A stretch of DNA of 61,337 nucleotides from a virus. The DNA lies in the IMG/VR virus record IMGVR_UViG_3300021438_000016, positions 1 to 61,337 of that record; one strand, written 5' to 3'. The stretch's first letter is position 1, and each line of letters opens with the position of its first letter. Of this stretch, positions 19,642 to 28,514 are shown piece by piece. Both the position numbers and the translations under genes were made by a program. Below the pieces are notes generated by a model. The model had not been told where the DNA came from. It ran no database searches and worked only from the letters and a program-made list of their open reading frames with translations.

Positions 19642-20912
19642 ATGGTTGTTACCGAAGAAGTAAGAGAACTTGCCGCATCTGTTAGAGAACTTGCTGCGCC
19701 CGTTAAAGCAGTAGTTGCGTCTGTTAGAGAGCTTGCTGCATTTGTTAGAGAGCTAACTGAATCTGTTAAAGAACTCGCCGCGTACGTTAACGAATATCCA
19801 CCCACAGTATAAGTTCCGGTTCTACTTCCATCATTGGGCAATTTAGCAAAAAGAAGCGCGGCAGAAGTGTTAGCGTACCCACAAACATAAACGGTTCCGT
19901 ATGAATCTACTGTTATAGCCCGTCCAAGATCATTTCCACTTCCACCTAACCGCCTCTGCCATTGAATAGTACCGGAAGTGTTGTATTTGGCTATTTGGAA
20001 ATCATTAGTGCCAGTAGCGGCGGAAGTCCCACAAATATATACATTTCCAGAAGTGTCTGTCGTTATTGAATTTCCGTAATTATCGGAACCTATACCCAAA
20101 CTTTTTTGCCACAAAAGAACGACAGAATTGTTGTATTTTGCTAATATAATATTGGGGTTAGAGCCAGTGTTAGAAGACCCGCAAACATAAATGTTTCCAG
20201 AGGAATCTAACGCTATTGAATTTCCATAACTACTGATACTTCCGTTGGTTAAAGTTCTCTGCCACTGAATGGTGCCGGATGTGTCGTATTTGGCTATCTG
20301 AACGCTGGTAACGGCGCCGTCATAAGAATCGCCACAAATATACACATTACCAGAAGCGTCTACCGCTACTGACTTTCCGGTACTAGAGCTAGTTGCGCTT
20401 AAACTTTTTTGCCATTGAATAACGCCGGAAGAATTACATTTAACTATTTGAATTGCGGTAGTGCTATTATACCCGCAAACATAAATATTCTCGGAAGAAT
20501 CTAGTGCTATTGAAAATCCATAACTAGAGGAGCTACCGCTTGACAGCTTTTTTTGAAATTGTATAGCACCAGAGGTATTATACTTTACTAATTCAATATT
20601 GTAATTTGTACCGTCGTAAGAATACCCACTAACATAAACATTTCCAGTAGAGCCTACTGCTATACCTTGCCCATAGTGGTTAAAACTCCCACCTAAACTT
20701 CTTTGCCACTGAATAAAACCAGAACTGTTGTATTTAACTGTCTCAATTGCCCCGTTAGAAAACCCGCAAAGATAGACACTTCCAACAGAATCAACCGCTA
20801 CGGAATTGCCTTCGGCTGGAGTGCCAAGAAGCCCGATCCAATACCCACCTTGTAAATTAAACAACCCGTAGCCTCGGGCCGAAGCTGCTCCAGCAGTGCT
20901 TAGCAAAGGCAT
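19638..20912 (-). CDS. Putative tail fibre / adhesin with seven SBBP-like propeller repeats (424 aa)
   Basis: Seven repeats of about 43-51 residues follow the pattern G.S[IV]A.DSSGN[IV]YVCG ... KYN.SG.IQWQ, as in SBBP beta-propeller repeats. Seven blades would close one propeller. The C-terminus is a separate array of seven-residue units (AASSLTD-like), about seven copies. The design suits a surface-exposed adhesin binding host polysaccharide or protein. It lies in a run of fibre genes. An intrinsic enzymatic role is not indicated. Confidence 0.7.
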   Translation of the reverse strand: MPLLSTAGAASARGYGLFNLQGGYWIGLLGTPAEGNSVAVDSVGSVYLCGFSNGAIETVKYNSSGFIQWQRSLGGSFNHYGQGIAVGSTGNVYVSGYSYDGTNYNIELVKYNTSGAIQFQKKLSSGSSSSYGFSIALDSSENIYVCGYNSTTAIQIVKCNSSGVIQWQKSLSATSSSTGKSVAVDASGNVYICGDSYDGAVTSVQIAKYDTSGTIQWQRTLTNGSISSYGNSIALDSSGNIYVCGSSNTGSNPNIILAKYNNSVVLLWQKSLGIGSDNYGNSITTDTSGNVYICGTSAATGTNDFQIAKYNTSGTIQWQRRLGGSGNDLGRAITVDSYGTVYVCGYANTSAALLFAKLPNDGSRTGTYTVGGYSLTYAASSLTDSVSSLTNAASSLTDATTALTGAASSLTDAASSLTSSVTTI

Positions 20913-20919
20913 ACTAAAC

Positions 20920-21777
20920 TCACTTAAATGTCGTCTGCGAAGCTAACACTGTAAAAGCCGCGTTGCCGGTCTTTATAATAGTATAGACGTAAGAGTCAAT
21001 ACCACTTGGCTGTCCTGAAGACCAAGCAACACCACCTTGATATTTTGGCGTCACAGCAGCACTATCAATCTGGACCGCGTTATTGTAGTAAGCAGTTGCG
21101 CCTTGCGTTACAAGAAACACCACGGTCATTGATTGACCAGTTGACATTAAGGTATTTAAACTTGTACCGCTTGAACCCCTGAAATTTACTGTCCAGTTTG
21201 CAGAGGCATTTGTTGTGTAATACAGAACAGCTTGCGTAGTTACGTCGTAATTGATAGTCCCCGTTGCCGCAGTTGCAGAAACAGTAATGACCTCTGCCGT
21301 ATCATTAAGAACAGCGCCTAATGTGCTGGAAGACCCAGTAAAAGTTTGTGTGGCAGTAAATGTGTTTGGCGCGGTAGTGGTGATGGAAATTTTTATAAAA
21401 TCCGTACCGTTATACGCAAGCGTGGCTTTTTCTGTCGCCGCTAATACAACACCCGTCTGACCCGTAGCTTTAAAGGTAACCGTATACGTCGCTGACGTAT
21501 TGATAACAACGTAGGTCTTACTTGCTGCCGGAGCCGTAATGGTGATGTTGGCAGACGCGGGGGACGCAATAATAATCGCGTATTGAGATGATGTAGCCCC
21601 AAGAGCCATGTTGGTGGTCTTGGTAAGTGTCGTGTCCGTTGTAACAGTTAATGCACCTGCAACTGCTGCATCAAGATAGCTTGTGATGTAGTTATTAACT
21701 GTATCGCCCCAAGATCCTGATAACTCTCCCTGAACCGGGAGAGCAAGACCCAAAAGCGAAGTGTACGAAGTTGACAT
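20920..21777 (-). CDS. Putative tail fibre protein (285 aa)
   Basis: The N-terminus (SLLGLALPVQGELSGSWGDT) is a common start of fibre or virion-surface proteins in aquatic phages, expected to dock the protein to the virion. The rest is Thr/Ala/Ser-rich beta structure. AAAGGAC gives a good ribosome site. It lies between other fibre genes; receptor binding is inferred. Confidence 0.6.
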   Translation of the reverse strand: MSTSYTSLLGLALPVQGELSGSWGDTVNNYITSYLDAAVAGALTVTTDTTLTKTTNMALGATSSQYAIIIASPASANITITAPAASKTYVVINTSATYTVTFKATGQTGVVLAATEKATLAYNGTDFIKISITTTAPNTFTATQTFTGSSSTLGAVLNDTAEVITVSATAATGTINYDVTTQAVLYYTTNASANWTVNFRGSSGTSLNTLMSTGQSMTVVFLVTQGATAYYNNAVQIDSAAVTPKYQGGVAWSSGQPSGIDSYVYTIIKTGNAAFTVLASQTTFK

Positions 21778-21789
21778 GTCAGTCCTTTA

Positions 21790-21960
21790 TTACGTCGGTA
21801 TATCCGTCCACCCCGGAACTTGGGTAGTGGGTATATCCACCCAAAATGGGTTTTGAGGCGTGTCTGTTCCTGTTGCCGCCTCAATCACTTCCAACGAATA
21901 TGTCGCTGGGTTTGAAGTAGCGTAGGGTTGCGAACTGTAGGGGCCGTCGCCGTAAAACAT
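21790..21960 (-). CDS. Small Pro/Thr-rich protein after fibre gene (56 aa)
   Basis: The chosen start at 21960 lies two bases after the preceding stop, implying coupled translation; a longer form would overlap the upstream fibre gene by about 100 bases. The product is rich in P, T, Y and W and ends in VDIPTTQVPGWTDIPT, with VDIPT and TDIPT repeating at its end. No family is recognised. Confidence 0.6.
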   Translation of the reverse strand: MFYGDGPYSSQPYATSNPATYSLEVIEAATGTDTPQNPFWVDIPTTQVPGWTDIPT

Positions 21961-21961
21961 T

Positions 21962-23218
21962 TTATAGACGATACAAAACGTAGGTGCTTGCAGCAGTCCT
22001 ACGGATACGATACCGAGCAGAAGTGCCAGTCGTAATAGAAAGTGACCCAAGAGAGGTAACACCCGTGTTCACTGCCATCGTAATGGTGCCAGTAGCGGTG
22101 TTGATGATACTAAAGTCGTACCCCATGTTCACGGTCGCCCAGTCTGCCAACGTATCCAACGTCGTACCTAACGGCATTGTTACCGTATAAGTAGTGCCAG
22201 TTGTGTTGATGATCTGCGCTTGGATGTTTGCGTTCGTGAGCGTTGCTGTTGTGCTAATTGACGCTGGAGCCGGGGCGTAAGGCATAAGCCCACCAGCTTG
22301 CATCTGCAAGTTACCCGCATTATCAACCCGAGCTTTTTCTGCAACTACAGAAGCGTTGGCAGTGTTAATAACAAAACTGCCGTTAACAGCACCCGCCGTA
22401 TTGACGTTAATGGCTGAACCGACTTGAGCGTATATAACAGTAGCGCTGCTACTGTTTTGCATTTGGAAGTCCAACAGATTCTTGTTGGCTACCGTGTTGT
22501 TGGTCCGTATGAAGGTCGCGGTGGACTCAATAGAGTCAGAAACCGTCAGCCTCTTTCCATCAGTCGCCGTGCCGACCAGCAAGTTGCCGGAGGCGTTAAT
22601 ATATACAACCCCAGCGCTGTTAGTAGCAAAACCGACTGTATTAGCAGCGGGCAAATACACCCCGTTAGTGGGTGCGGTATTGCCTGTAGGGATTAGACTC
22701 GCCGCTGTAGTCGCCCCTGTCGATGTAACTGTGGTAGCCGATACTGTGCCTGCCGCTACCGCGCCCGCCGTTGAGAAACTAGCCGCTGTAGCAGATCCAG
22801 TCGTTGCAAAATTGGTTCCGTCAAACGTAAGCGCGGTGCCCGCTGCGGCAATCCCAGAGCCAGTGTAGTAAAGTACGCCGTTGGTGGTAGCGCCGCCGTT
22901 GACCTGAACCAAAGTCCGAGTGGCTGGCTGCGTGACAAATACGTCTTTAGTACCCGCTGTGAAAGAAACCGCTGCTCCGCTATTGCTTGAGGCAAAGACA
23001 GTCGTCCGCGTTAAATTTGCACTGGTGGAATCAAGCGTCCCGTATCCAACTTCCCACTCATTCGCAGTTTGGCTAACAATCGCGTAGTAGGTAGTGTTGC
23101 TGTTCCCAATACCAGCGGCAAAAGTGCGAAATCCAAGTGGGGATCCGGATAAAGCTACAGCCCCTGTGCCAACCGTAGTTGTGGTTTCCTTTACTCGATC
23201 AGCAACAACAAATGCCAT
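21962..23218 (-). CDS. Putative tail fibre protein (418 aa)
   Basis: The N-terminus DRVKETTTTVGTGAVALSG with later IGNSNTTYYAIV is a recurrent module of phage fibre proteins. The middle is low-complexity Ala/Thr/Val, suggesting a fibrous beta shaft, and the end resembles a small globular tip. No catalytic residues are seen. It lies in the fibre cluster and is followed by a coupled 56-residue gene. Confidence 0.65.
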   Translation of the reverse strand: MAFVVADRVKETTTTVGTGAVALSGSPLGFRTFAAGIGNSNTTYYAIVSQTANEWEVGYGTLDSTSANLTRTTVFASSNSGAAVSFTAGTKDVFVTQPATRTLVQVNGGATTNGVLYYTGSGIAAAGTALTFDGTNFATTGSATAASFSTAGAVAAGTVSATTVTSTGATTAASLIPTGNTAPTNGVYLPAANTVGFATNSAGVVYINASGNLLVGTATDGKRLTVSDSIESTATFIRTNNTVANKNLLDFQMQNSSSATVIYAQVGSAINVNTAGAVNGSFVINTANASVVAEKARVDNAGNLQMQAGGLMPYAPAPASISTTATLTNANIQAQIINTTGTTYTVTMPLGTTLDTLADWATVNMGYDFSIINTATGTITMAVNTGVTSLGSLSITTGTSARYRIRRTAASTYVLYRL

Positions 23219-23220
23219 GA

Positions 23221-23733
23221 TTACGCCGCCGTTAAGCTAAATGTATAAAGTACGTTCACGGTATCCCCCGAAACAACCGTACGGTTACCGCTCGTAAAAT
23301 TTGATCCTGAGAACAGCGTTCCCGTTGCGCCAGATTTTGCGTTATTGCTTGTTAAGAACGCCCCAGCAATAATACCGCCAGCGGTAATTGTATATACAGC
23401 AACAGAAGCCGCGTTGGTTACAATTGAAGGGTTAGCAATAGTAGCAGTAGCAAAAACAGCAGAAGGTCTGGTGGCTTGGCTGTACCCCGTAAACTCCACC
23501 CAGCTATGACTTGCCATTGTATCGGTAGAAGCGTAAACAACCCCCGACCCCGGACCCGTCACAAGACCGATATACCACGCAGGGATTTGAGTAGCCCCAA
23601 CCAGCGCCGTTCCGGCCATGTACTGGATGCCGGTGTTCACCACCAAGTTGTGGTTTTTTTCTTCCCACTTTAAGTTTCCAGCGTTGTCATAACAGAGCAC
23701 ATGGAACTGACCGGAGGCCGACATTTTCTCCAT
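23221..23733 (-). CDS. Putative virion structural protein (170 aa)
   Basis: The sequence begins with HVLCYDNAGNLKWEEKNHN, then NTGIQYMAGTAL, and continues as Thr/Ser/Ala-rich beta structure. Similar small proteins occur beside fibre and adaptor genes of podovirus-like phages. An AGGG ribosome site supports the ATG. Role unknown beyond probable virion surface or tail location. Confidence 0.55.
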   Translation of the reverse strand: MEKMSASGQFHVLCYDNAGNLKWEEKNHNLVVNTGIQYMAGTALVGATQIPAWYIGLVTGPGSGVVYASTDTMASHSWVEFTGYSQATRPSAVFATATIANPSIVTNAASVAVYTITAGGIIAGAFLTSNNAKSGATGTLFSGSNFTSGNRTVVSGDTVNVLYTFSLTAA

Positions 23734-23741
23734 GGTGAACC

Positions 23742-24164
23742 CTAGTTAGACGACCGGATTAACGCATCCGCCGCGGTATTGCCCGGAAGCACAATAGCGA
23801 ATGTATTATTAGTCACTGTTTTATCCGCCCCAAAATCCAGCACTGCAATTGAACGGTTAGCTTTACTCGCGTTGTATATCAATGCTGCACGGGCTGTAAA
23901 CGAAGCCGAAGTCCAACTCGGGTTGGTGAAGCTAACGTACGCCGTGTATCCAGAAGAGTTGACCGTCACACCAGTAAGCGTAACCCCACCAGCAGTATAC
24001 CCTGCACCCGTAATTTCGTTCGTGGTGGAGTACGCGGTGGTACTTTCATTAAGCGTAGCGTTTCCCGTGTACAACGCAATCTTCAAAGTATCAGTCGTCA
24101 GGTTGTGAATAGCCTGATACAACTCCGCTTTAAAGCTAGTTGTCTGGGTCTGAATAATAGACAT
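23742..24164 (-). CDS. Putative virion structural protein (140 aa)
   Basis: A beta-rich protein with TDTLKIALYTGNATL near the start and a Ser/Thr-rich body; it resembles small structural proteins paired with the preceding type. ATGA overlap with the upstream tail gene indicates coupling. No domain with a known activity is recognised. Confidence 0.55.
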   Translation of the reverse strand: MSIIQTQTTSFKAELYQAIHNLTTDTLKIALYTGNATLNESTTAYSTTNEITGAGYTAGGVTLTGVTVNSSGYTAYVSFTNPSWTSASFTARAALIYNASKANRSIAVLDFGADKTVTNNTFAIVLPGNTAADALIRSSN

Positions 24165-24814
24165 CAGATAACCTGCACGCGAGTCTGACCACTACGGTAC
24201 GCGTCCTGACGATCCTTGCCATCACCCAGTTGTTTAAGCAGAATTAGCGCGTTGTCGTACATGCCTTTGTAGACGGCTATAAGGTCCTGCTCACCCTTCA
24301 TAAACCGGAGGGCTTCAACTAACGCACCGTTGAGCAGCGCGGAATCAAAATTATCTCCAAGCCACGTGGTCTGTGCGGTCACAATTGACTCTGGGTAATA
24401 GTAATAATGCAACTCTACGTTGTAGATTGCATCGGGCGTGGGTCCGAGAATAAACGTCAGCTCTGTCGGTATTGAATATTGCGGACCAAAAAGAGCGTAG
24501 TGGGCGGGAGTGCCGTAGTCTGTCGGATTTGGGTACGCTTCACGAATGAAGTTCACATCCTTATTGAGCAGGAATGTGTAAGACCCATCCGTCGGAAAAA
24601 TCGCCATTGAGTACACAGACAGAAAATCATCCGGGCAAGCCAGATATTTGTTGTGCACTGAGGTCGTACCGGTCACGTTCTTACGCAGGTTGGGGAGCTG
24701 GACCGTGTTATAGATCTTTTGCTCAGCCTGCTTGATGAACATGTCCATATCTCTCGTCAGGAAAGTATTTTCCGTGATGTCAGATATGTATGTGACCAGT
24801 TCCGTGTAAGTCAT
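24164..24814 (-). CDS. Head-tail adaptor / tail tubular A-like protein (216 aa)
   Basis: The N-terminal helices (YISDITENTF, FIKQAEQKIYNTVQLPNLRK), the PDDFLSVYSM segment and a C-terminal helical pair are what I expect of adaptor proteins that bind the portal ring in podovirus-like phages (DUF6682 type). A second adaptor-like gene lies at 25.7 kb. Both probably contribute to the connector. Moderate certainty. Confidence 0.6.
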   Translation of the reverse strand: MTYTELVTYISDITENTFLTRDMDMFIKQAEQKIYNTVQLPNLRKNVTGTTSVHNKYLACPDDFLSVYSMAIFPTDGSYTFLLNKDVNFIREAYPNPTDYGTPAHYALFGPQYSIPTELTFILGPTPDAIYNVELHYYYYPESIVTAQTTWLGDNFDSALLNGALVEALRFMKGEQDLIAVYKGMYDNALILLKQLGDGKDRQDAYRSGQTRVQVI

Positions 24815-25080
24815 GCCATCGGGCCCCGAGACATTGTGCCCTTGGTGGCTGCGCCAACGCCGCGCATTTTAATGCCGGAAGTCTTAGGTGGAGGGCACTC
24901 TTTACTAGAGACGTTACTGACGCTGACGCACAGGTCATCAAGACTCATGGATCGGGAGTCTTTGCTATAACCACTGTTGCTTAAATCAACACCTTTTTTG
25001 CCCGACATGCTGTGCGGCTGGGCATAGGTTGAAGCAGGGCCAACCTCTTTTCCACCACGTTTCATACTAAAATTTCCCAT
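24811..25080 (-). CDS. Small basic protein with glycine/RG motif (89 aa)
   Basis: The C-terminus GIKMRGVGAATKGTMSRG is a motif shared in style with several other small basic proteins of this block. The body is polar and probably disordered, with C51 and C62 and a PPPK stretch. Coupled by TAATG to the 58-residue gene upstream and by ATGA to the adaptor downstream. Likely a minor virion component; not recognised beyond that. Confidence 0.6.
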   Translation of the reverse strand: MGNFSMKRGGKEVGPASTYAQPHSMSGKKGVDLSNSGYSKDSRSMSLDDLCVSVSNVSSKECPPPKTSGIKMRGVGAATKGTMSRGPMA

Positions 25081-25256
25081 TACCGCCCCCGTGCGCCGCT
25101 GCGCTGGTTCATGACGCGAGCCATGTTTTTGCCATATTTCATGCGGTCATCCGTGGTCGGGCCACCGGCTTTCATGCCTTTAGCGCCCTTGTGCATCCGC
25201 TTCTCGTGAGCGCGAACTTCTGTGTCCGCAATATCTTTAACTTCCTTCCTGTCCAT
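25080..25256 (-). CDS. Small basic protein (58 aa)
   Basis: This short gene has an AGGAG ribosome site about 7 bases before the ATG and joins its neighbour through TAATG. The product is strongly basic (many K, R, H), with AHEKRMHKGAKGMKAGGP and an RSGARGR end. It resembles the other small basic glycine-rich proteins between 24.8 and 28.8 kb. Perhaps DNA-binding or packaged; function unknown. Confidence 0.75.
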   Translation of the reverse strand: MDRKEVKDIADTEVRAHEKRMHKGAKGMKAGGPTTDDRMKYGKNMARVMNQRSGARGR

Positions 25257-25265
25257 TACGGACTC

Positions 25266-25655
25266 CTATGATGTCGTAACCGTTACTGTACCAACGTATG
25301 TTGTCGCAACCAAATAATTGGGTGTTAATGGGTCGTCAAACCCCCTAGACCCGCCAACTGGATTCCAACCCCACTGAAAAATTCTACTACCTTCTGACGG
25401 GTAGCCGAGCACATTCACACCAGACTGATAGTAGCTAAGATCTTTACGGGGTTCCCGTAGTGCCTGAGGGTCCTCGACCGGATACATACCAAGCTGAAGC
25501 TGCGGCTGATCTGGTGTCCAACACTGAGGACAGACCTTGATATTTACCAGTTTTGTCTTGACTACTAGCTTTTTGAGATCCTTTAACTTAAAACGGAATC
25601 CGCACCGGTCGCACTCCGCAATAGCTCTTTTGCCAGAGGCAAACCTATTACCCAT
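25266..25655 (-). CDS. Zinc-ribbon structural protein (129 aa)
   Basis: Two CxxC pairs (CDRCGFRF near residue 15 and CPQCW near 42) form a zinc ribbon at the N-terminus. The C-terminal half is polar with many G, P and Y. It is coupled to the adaptor gene upstream. Such small ribbon proteins accompany adaptor genes in related phages and may be connector components. Confidence 0.65.
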   Translation of the reverse strand: MGNRFASGKRAIAECDRCGFRFKLKDLKKLVVKTKLVNIKVCPQCWTPDQPQLQLGMYPVEDPQALREPRKDLSYYQSGVNVLGYPSEGSRIFQWGWNPVGGSRGFDDPLTPNYLVATTYVGTVTVTTS

Positions 25656-26365
25656 TAGCTGCTACCGATAAAATACTGCCGGGGCACGAACCGATCCGCT
25701 GCTTTCTCCCGGTCTTCAGACGCGGCCAACTGCCACTGATATTCATACTCAGTCTTTAGCATGTCAAGACGTTGCGCCCCCTCAGGAATCTTCATGGCTA
25801 TATAGTAAGCCAACCCTGCGGTAAGGCAGGGGAGAAACCGGAAGTTCACGTCGGCGGTGTTGACACCCGTGTTGATGTTGTCCATCCGACGCAGCCGCCA
25901 GTAGACAAAGGTGTAGTACGGATCTAAAGTTGTACCCTGATCTGGAATAGGCCAGACAGTAATCGTGGGGGTAGCTTGCTTGCGGTCAATATAAACTTGG
26001 ATCGGACGCGCTTGGCTAAGTTTGTTTGGGATCGTGGCGTACGTTGAAACGCTAATCCGAGTGATGGTCAGATCCGCTTGGGTGGCAGTATTTCCCGATC
26101 CAGTACGGATTACGTGCTCAAGCAGGTCTACTGTGTCGGAGGGCAGATTGTAGGTCGCAGTGCCTTCGTTCATGGGAATCGAGCCCTGCTCAATCGTCCA
26201 CATATTGATACCACGGTTGGCCCACTCGGCCATCATGATATTAGCACTACGCCGCGCCGTCCGAAGATCGTAACCGGAGCGCATCTCACGACCTGCACGT
26301 TCAAACGCTTCTTCAGCGAGTTCCGTGAAGTTCATATCAAAGTTGGCGACTCCGGATACTGTCAT
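25655..26365 (-). CDS. Head-tail connector / adaptor protein (236 aa)
   Basis: The N-terminus (FTELAEEAFERAGREMRSG, then RRSANIMMAEWANRGINMW) and YNLPSDTVDLLEHVI match the helical adaptor type that attaches beneath the portal (P22 gp4-like / DUF6682-like). The C-terminal helix LKTEYEYQWQLAASEDRE is typical too. It would link portal and nozzle. Confidence 0.65.
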   Translation of the reverse strand: MTVSGVANFDMNFTELAEEAFERAGREMRSGYDLRTARRSANIMMAEWANRGINMWTIEQGSIPMNEGTATYNLPSDTVDLLEHVIRTGSGNTATQADLTITRISVSTYATIPNKLSQARPIQVYIDRKQATPTITVWPIPDQGTTLDPYYTFVYWRLRRMDNINTGVNTADVNFRFLPCLTAGLAYYIAMKIPEGAQRLDMLKTEYEYQWQLAASEDREKAADRFVPRQYFIGSS

Positions 26366-26613
26366 TTTTTAGCCGTTTTAGCAGAGTCGATAAAGTCTTG
26401 TTTGGAAGGAGCGCCCTTAGCTCCGGGCTTCCTCATCTTCTCGCCAGAGCCTTGGGCAATACGTTTGCGTTTGGCGTTGATGTTGTCGTACAGACCAACA
26501 TGCCCGCCTTCAGCATACATGGCGACATCATTTGGGTTATCTTTACGTTTGATAACCTTTTTTCCCGGCATCTTGGATGGGTCGATAGCGCCCATCCCAC
26601 GGCTTGCCATCAT
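26362..26613 (-). CDS. Small basic protein, MASRGMGAI type (83 aa)
   Basis: The ATG-ATG at 26613 lies just after the upstream stop, so I prefer it to a longer overlapping form. The product starts MMASRGMGAIDPSKMPGKK and contains VAMYAEGGHVGLYDNI, a glycine motif similar to others here, and an IAQGSGEKMRKPGAKGAPS end. It is rich in K, R and G. Conserved-looking but of unknown role; possibly packaged with DNA. Confidence 0.65.
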   Translation of the reverse strand: MMASRGMGAIDPSKMPGKKVIKRKDNPNDVAMYAEGGHVGLYDNINAKRKRIAQGSGEKMRKPGAKGAPSKQDFIDSAKTAKK

Positions 26614-26614
26614 C

Positions 26615-26953
26615 TCAACACTTCCCGCCGCCAGCCATTTTGATCTGCTTGGCTTTGGTCTTGCCACGTTGAGCGCAGCCGTCAATCGAGCCGCCCTTGG
26701 CGTAACCTTTCATTTCCGCTTTTTCATGTTTGATCATGGAAGCAGGAGCGCCTTTCTTCTTCATGAAGGCCACTTCTTTGCCAACCATTGCTTTCGATTC
26801 AGCCATGTCACCACCCTTAGAAAATTTACGACCCTTGTCAGCCGCTGCAAAGTCTTTACCAACCGATTGCGGCACACCGGCTTTTTTAGCAAACGAAGGC
26901 GAATGAGCAATCGCCTCCATAAAGTTGTGTTGGGCCTTTGAGGAAGAAGGCAT
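26615..26953 (-). CDS. Small basic protein with SKAQ N-terminus and DGCAQRGKTK motif (112 aa)
   Basis: The N-terminus MPSSSKAQHNFMEAIAH resembles DUF3008-like small proteins. A Lys-rich middle (MVGKEVAFMKKKGAP) leads to KGGSIDGCAQRGKTKAK and a final GGGKC. The DGCAQRGKTK decapeptide is repeated in the adjacent 442-residue gene with different codons. Coupled by TAATG. Function unknown; probable virion-associated basic protein. Confidence 0.65.
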   Translation of the reverse strand: MPSSSKAQHNFMEAIAHSPSFAKKAGVPQSVGKDFAAADKGRKFSKGGDMAESKAMVGKEVAFMKKKGAPASMIKHEKAEMKGYAKGGSIDGCAQRGKTKAKQIKMAGGGKC

Positions 26954-28281
26954 TACACCATCCTACCTTTGGTTTTACCGCGCTGAGCGCAACCATCTGC
27001 ACGACCGACAAATCCACCCTTCTTAAAGGCTGGGATTTTACCGCCCTTTTTCATATCGTACCGAGGAGTGGACAACCCGTCATTCGGAAGATCTTTAATG
27101 CGATTGCGTTTTTCTGCGCGGCCAGCAATATACTCTTGCATGAAGCCGGGTTCGCGCTCTTTCTGCGGAATCTTATCGCTACGCTTCTGAGCAGCGGCAA
27201 CCCGACGCGAGCGTGCCCCCAAATCGGGAGGGCCTTCGTTAGCTTTACGGGATTTTTCCATTGCGGAAGTCTCACTCAAACCCATTTCTTCCGCAGGGGT
27301 CTTCGTCTTAGCTGGCGCTGGAGGCCCTTCTTTGGCAGCTTCCTTGGCCTTACGCATCCGCTCCATCGAAGGGGTTTCTTTCAAACCCTTCCTTTCGGCA
27401 GAAGTCTTTACCCGTAGTGGTTCCGGCGGACCTTCTTTAGCGGCTTCTTTGGCCTTACGCATCCGCTCCATCGAAGGAGTGTCACGCAAGCCCATTTCTT
27501 CCGTAGCAGTCTTTGGCTTTGGTGGTGCGGATGGCCCTTCAATCTTGGCGTCTTTAACTCGCTCAACAGCGGGTTTGGCAGAAACTGTATCCGCCTTTGA
27601 GTCTAGCCTTGGCTCAATTTTGGGTGTAGATTTAGGTGCAGGGGTGGAGGCAGACTCAAACATCCGACCTAGGCCCATGGCCCCACGAATACCGGCACCC
27701 ACACCGCGCAACGCAGGAGAAGCGGCCATCGCAGACTGAGCAAGTTGTTTACCGGCTAAATTAGAGTTGTCAATTTCTTCACCCTTAGGCCCCGGAATAA
27801 CATCCGTACCGGGAATGTCTTCAGGTTTAGCCCGTCTAGGAGGAGTAGAGAACACAGGGGGGCCATCCCCTCGCATCCCGCGCGATTTACCGGCCTCAGA
27901 ATCTTGGGTGATTTTAGCGGGTTTAGGAGCAGCGGGTTTAGAAGCAGAAGCAGAAGAACCAGCGGCGGGCCTAGAAGCCGTGGTAGTAAAGCTGCTAGGT
28001 GCCGCGCCTTTATCGTAGTCCGCGCGACTTTCCTCATCAGTCATTGTAGAAGAGCTAGCTATTTTCCCACTACCACTTTCGACAGGCTTAGTTTCAGCAG
28101 GTTTAACAGGTTCCGCTCTAGTGGGGGCGTCTTCCGTTTTTTCAGCTTTAGCTTCTTTACGTTCTTCAGCTTTTACCGACCGGGCGCGGTTGCTAAAGTC
28201 CGTGTATGAGAATGGATCGCCCGAACCTGCGCCTACAGCCCCACCTTCGTCGTAGCGCTTAAACTTTTTTAGTTTTCTCAT
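26953..28281 (-). CDS. Lys/Pro-rich repeat protein with DGCAQRGKTKG end (442 aa)
   Basis: The protein is largely low-complexity and probably disordered, rich in K, E, A, P and S. Three repeats of about 33 residues (T-AE-x-x-GL-x-ETPSMERMRKAKEA-like) fill residues about 245-350. The end is FVGRADGCAQRGKTKGRMV. No enzyme motif is visible. It lies between a small membrane protein and the basic small-protein cluster. It may be a packaged, DNA-neutralising or ejected protein. Confidence 0.6.
   Translation of the reverse strand: MRKLKKFKRYDEGGAVGAGSGDPFSYTDFSNRARSVKAEERKEAKAEKTEDAPTRAEPVKPAETKPVESGSGKIASSSTMTDEESRADYDKGAAPSSFTTTASRPAAGSSASASKPAAPKPAKITQDSEAGKSRGMRGDGPPVFSTPPRRAKPEDIPGTDVIPGPKGEEIDNSNLAGKQLAQSAMAASPALRGVGAGIRGAMGLGRMFESASTPAPKSTPKIEPRLDSKADTVSAKPAVERVKDAKIEGPSAPPKPKTATEEMGLRDTPSMERMRKAKEAAKEGPPEPLRVKTSAERKGLKETPSMERMRKAKEAAKEGPPAPAKTKTPAEEMGLSETSAMEKSRKANEGPPDLGARSRRVAAAQKRSDKIPQKEREPGFMQEYIAGRAEKRNRIKDLPNDGLSTPRYDMKKGGKIPAFKKGGFVGRADGCAQRGKTKGRMV
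27228..27538 (-). repeat. Three ~100-base repeats in the Lys-rich gene
   Basis: Three in-frame units encode variants of GLxETPSMERMRKAKEAAK followed by EGPP. The first two are nearly identical in protein and close at DNA level; the third is degenerate. Boundaries are approximate. Confidence 0.75.
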
Positions 28282-28514
28282 GAGTGTTTTTCCATCAACT
28301 TATCAATCTTGATCTCAAGGCGATCAAGTCGGTCGAAAATGCGTTTCACGTCCGCATCGAGCTGTGCTCTGGTCACATACTCTCTAGGAAGTTCTTCGCG
28401 AGTTTTGTTGATAAGAATCTGAAGGCGCTTCAGTTCGTCAAACAGGTTCTTTAGGATGAAGCCAATTGCACCGGTGGCAACTGACAAAATGATGTTCCAG
28501 AGCTGGGGTTCCAC
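28278..28514 (-). CDS. Small membrane-anchored coiled-coil protein (78 aa)
   Basis: The start is GTG with a strong GGAGGTG ribosome site 7 bases upstream, directly after the previous stop. Residues about 6-22 (WNIILSVATGAIGFIL) form one membrane segment; the rest is a long amphipathic helix (DVKRIFDRLDRLEIKIDKL). The same topology is seen at 19.1 kb. A holin-like or spanin-like role is possible but unproven. Confidence 0.65.
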   Translation of the reverse strand: MEPQLWNIILSVATGAIGFILKNLFDELKRLQILINKTREELPREYVTRAQLDADVKRIFDRLDRLEIKIDKLMEKHS

